A stretch of DNA of 30,480 nucleotides, taken from NCBI GenBank assembly GCA_009801015.1, contig VHZZ01001051.1, positions 5,757 to 36,236 of the forward strand, written 5' to 3'. Source of the DNA: Silene noctiflora. Lineage: Eukaryota > Streptophyta > Magnoliopsida > Caryophyllales > Caryophyllaceae. This document shows positions 29,825 to 30,480 of this stretch, piece after piece. How positions within the stretch are numbered: the stretch's first letter is position 1; the number at the start of each line of letters is the position of its first letter. The notes beneath the pieces are model-generated. The model worked only from the letters and a program-made list of their open reading frames with translations. It ran no database searches and was not told where the DNA came from. The position numbers and the translations under genes were made by a program.

Positions 29825-30480
29825 TGACGAGGTCGTCGCCAACCTATCAAAAATAAATTCCCTAGCAACACAAATTAAAGTAGTATTTAAGGGTCGAATC
29901 CACAGGGAGTATGGTGGTTGTTAAAAGTTGTTATGGATAAAATTTTATCTAAGTAGAAATGGTTGTTGATTGATTTGATTTATGCAAAGTAAAATAAAAA
30001 TGTAACCAATAAAGTAAAACATGTCTAGGGGGTCGGTTCATACATGAAAATTGACATTTAAAAAGATATTAAATTAGTGATTCACAAATAATCATCTAGT
30101 CTTAAAGATACCCAGCTTTCACTATTAGTATCAAGCCTTAAATCGGGTCCTAACAAGCGTTCACTATGAGCTAGGTCGATCCACTACGCATGCTAGTTCT
30201 AATACATTTCCGTGCTTCTCGAATTATAGAATGTATAATGGATTTTAGTCCAAAATTATGGCCACTAATCGTAAACTAACATTACAAGCAAACATGGTAG
30301 AGATGAGAAGTGAACAACCAATTAAACAACTTGTTTTATTTATCAATTATACATGACTCCCCTAATTCCTAGACTAGAAATTATAACTAAAAATGAGTGC
30401 TTGAGCGACCCGTGAGAGTCCAATTTGATAAGTCTGTATAGTCGACAGTTCAGCAGTTCTTAACAACTTTATAACTCGTT
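29825..30480 (+). repeat. Second copy of the solo-LTR family, runs off or is cut at the window end
   Basis: It starts TGACGAGGTCGTCGCCAACC, aligned with the start of the solo LTR at 20675, directly after LINE text, so the TG edge is confirmed. Similarity continues to about 30393 (shared GGTCGAATCCAC, AAATCGGGTCCTAACAAGC, TACATGACTCCCCTAATTCC). After about 30394 the texts differ, either by another insertion or by a join. The candidate target-site copy on the left is GACTT (29820-29824). Whether this is a solo LTR or a full element cannot be seen. Confidence 0.8.

Overview
This 30.5 kb window looks like heterochromatic or intergenic DNA of a flowering plant. It is AT-rich, contains no intact host gene that I can recognise, and is filled with nested transposable-element fossils. 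The element families are plant types: Ty1/copia, Ty3/gypsy of the Tekay and Tat/Ogre kinds with tRNA-iMet primer sites, L1-type LINEs with a C-terminal RNase H, and a hAT (Tip100-like) MITE. A Tat/Retand-like gag and the general style would fit Caryophyllaceae such as Silene, but that is only a guess.

Layout. (1) 1-9587, minus strand: a Ty1/copia fossil with a partial 3' LTR (1-76), a PPT, a pol remnant (876-4069), a 159-bp-period repeat in the leader, a PBS and a 5' LTR (8298-9587). Nested in it at about 4555-7220 is a reduced Tekay-like gypsy remnant (gypsy-A) whose single LTR has a PBS on one side and a PPT on the other. (2) 9588-12440, plus strand: a Tat/Ogre/Retand-like gag remnant with a duplicated zinc knuckle, into which the copia element inserted. 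(3) 12450-17968, minus strand: a Tekay-like gypsy fossil (gypsy-B) with partial integrase, RT/RNase H, protease, gag, leader, PBS and 5' LTR. (4) 17969-19287, plus strand: the LTR end, perfect PBS and leader of a third relative (gypsy-C), head-to-head with gypsy-B. (5) about 19288-20535, minus strand: a fourth LTR (LTR-D). (6) 20541-22535, plus strand: an RNase H tail of a LINE, split by a 1457-bp solo LTR with a 5-bp target duplication. (7) 22834-23506: a hAT MITE with a perfect 8-bp target duplication and a tRNA-like A/B box inside. (8) 23515-27177: mostly featureless AT-rich DNA. (9) 27178-29824, minus strand: a degenerate L1-type LINE interrupted by a 301-bp MITE-like insertion with an imperfect 9-bp target duplication. 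(10) 29825 to the end: a second copy of the LTR found solo at 20675, inserted into that LINE.

The most striking pattern is a 12-bp perfect or near-perfect palindrome, ACTCG[A/G]TCGAGT. It recurs about 40 times in five arrays spread over gypsy-A, gypsy-B and LTR-D. In the U3 region it sits just upstream of a TATA box, with a conserved 6+2 arrangement at 19-bp steps in two LTRs. In the leader it sits between the primer site and gag. A related element, gypsy-C, keeps the ~20-bp step in its leader with a different core. The position and helical phasing suggest a cis-regulatory array for a dimeric host factor, or an RNA dimerisation/packaging signal; neither is proven. Two single N positions mark assembly joins, one flanked by an exact 94-bp duplication that is probably artificial.
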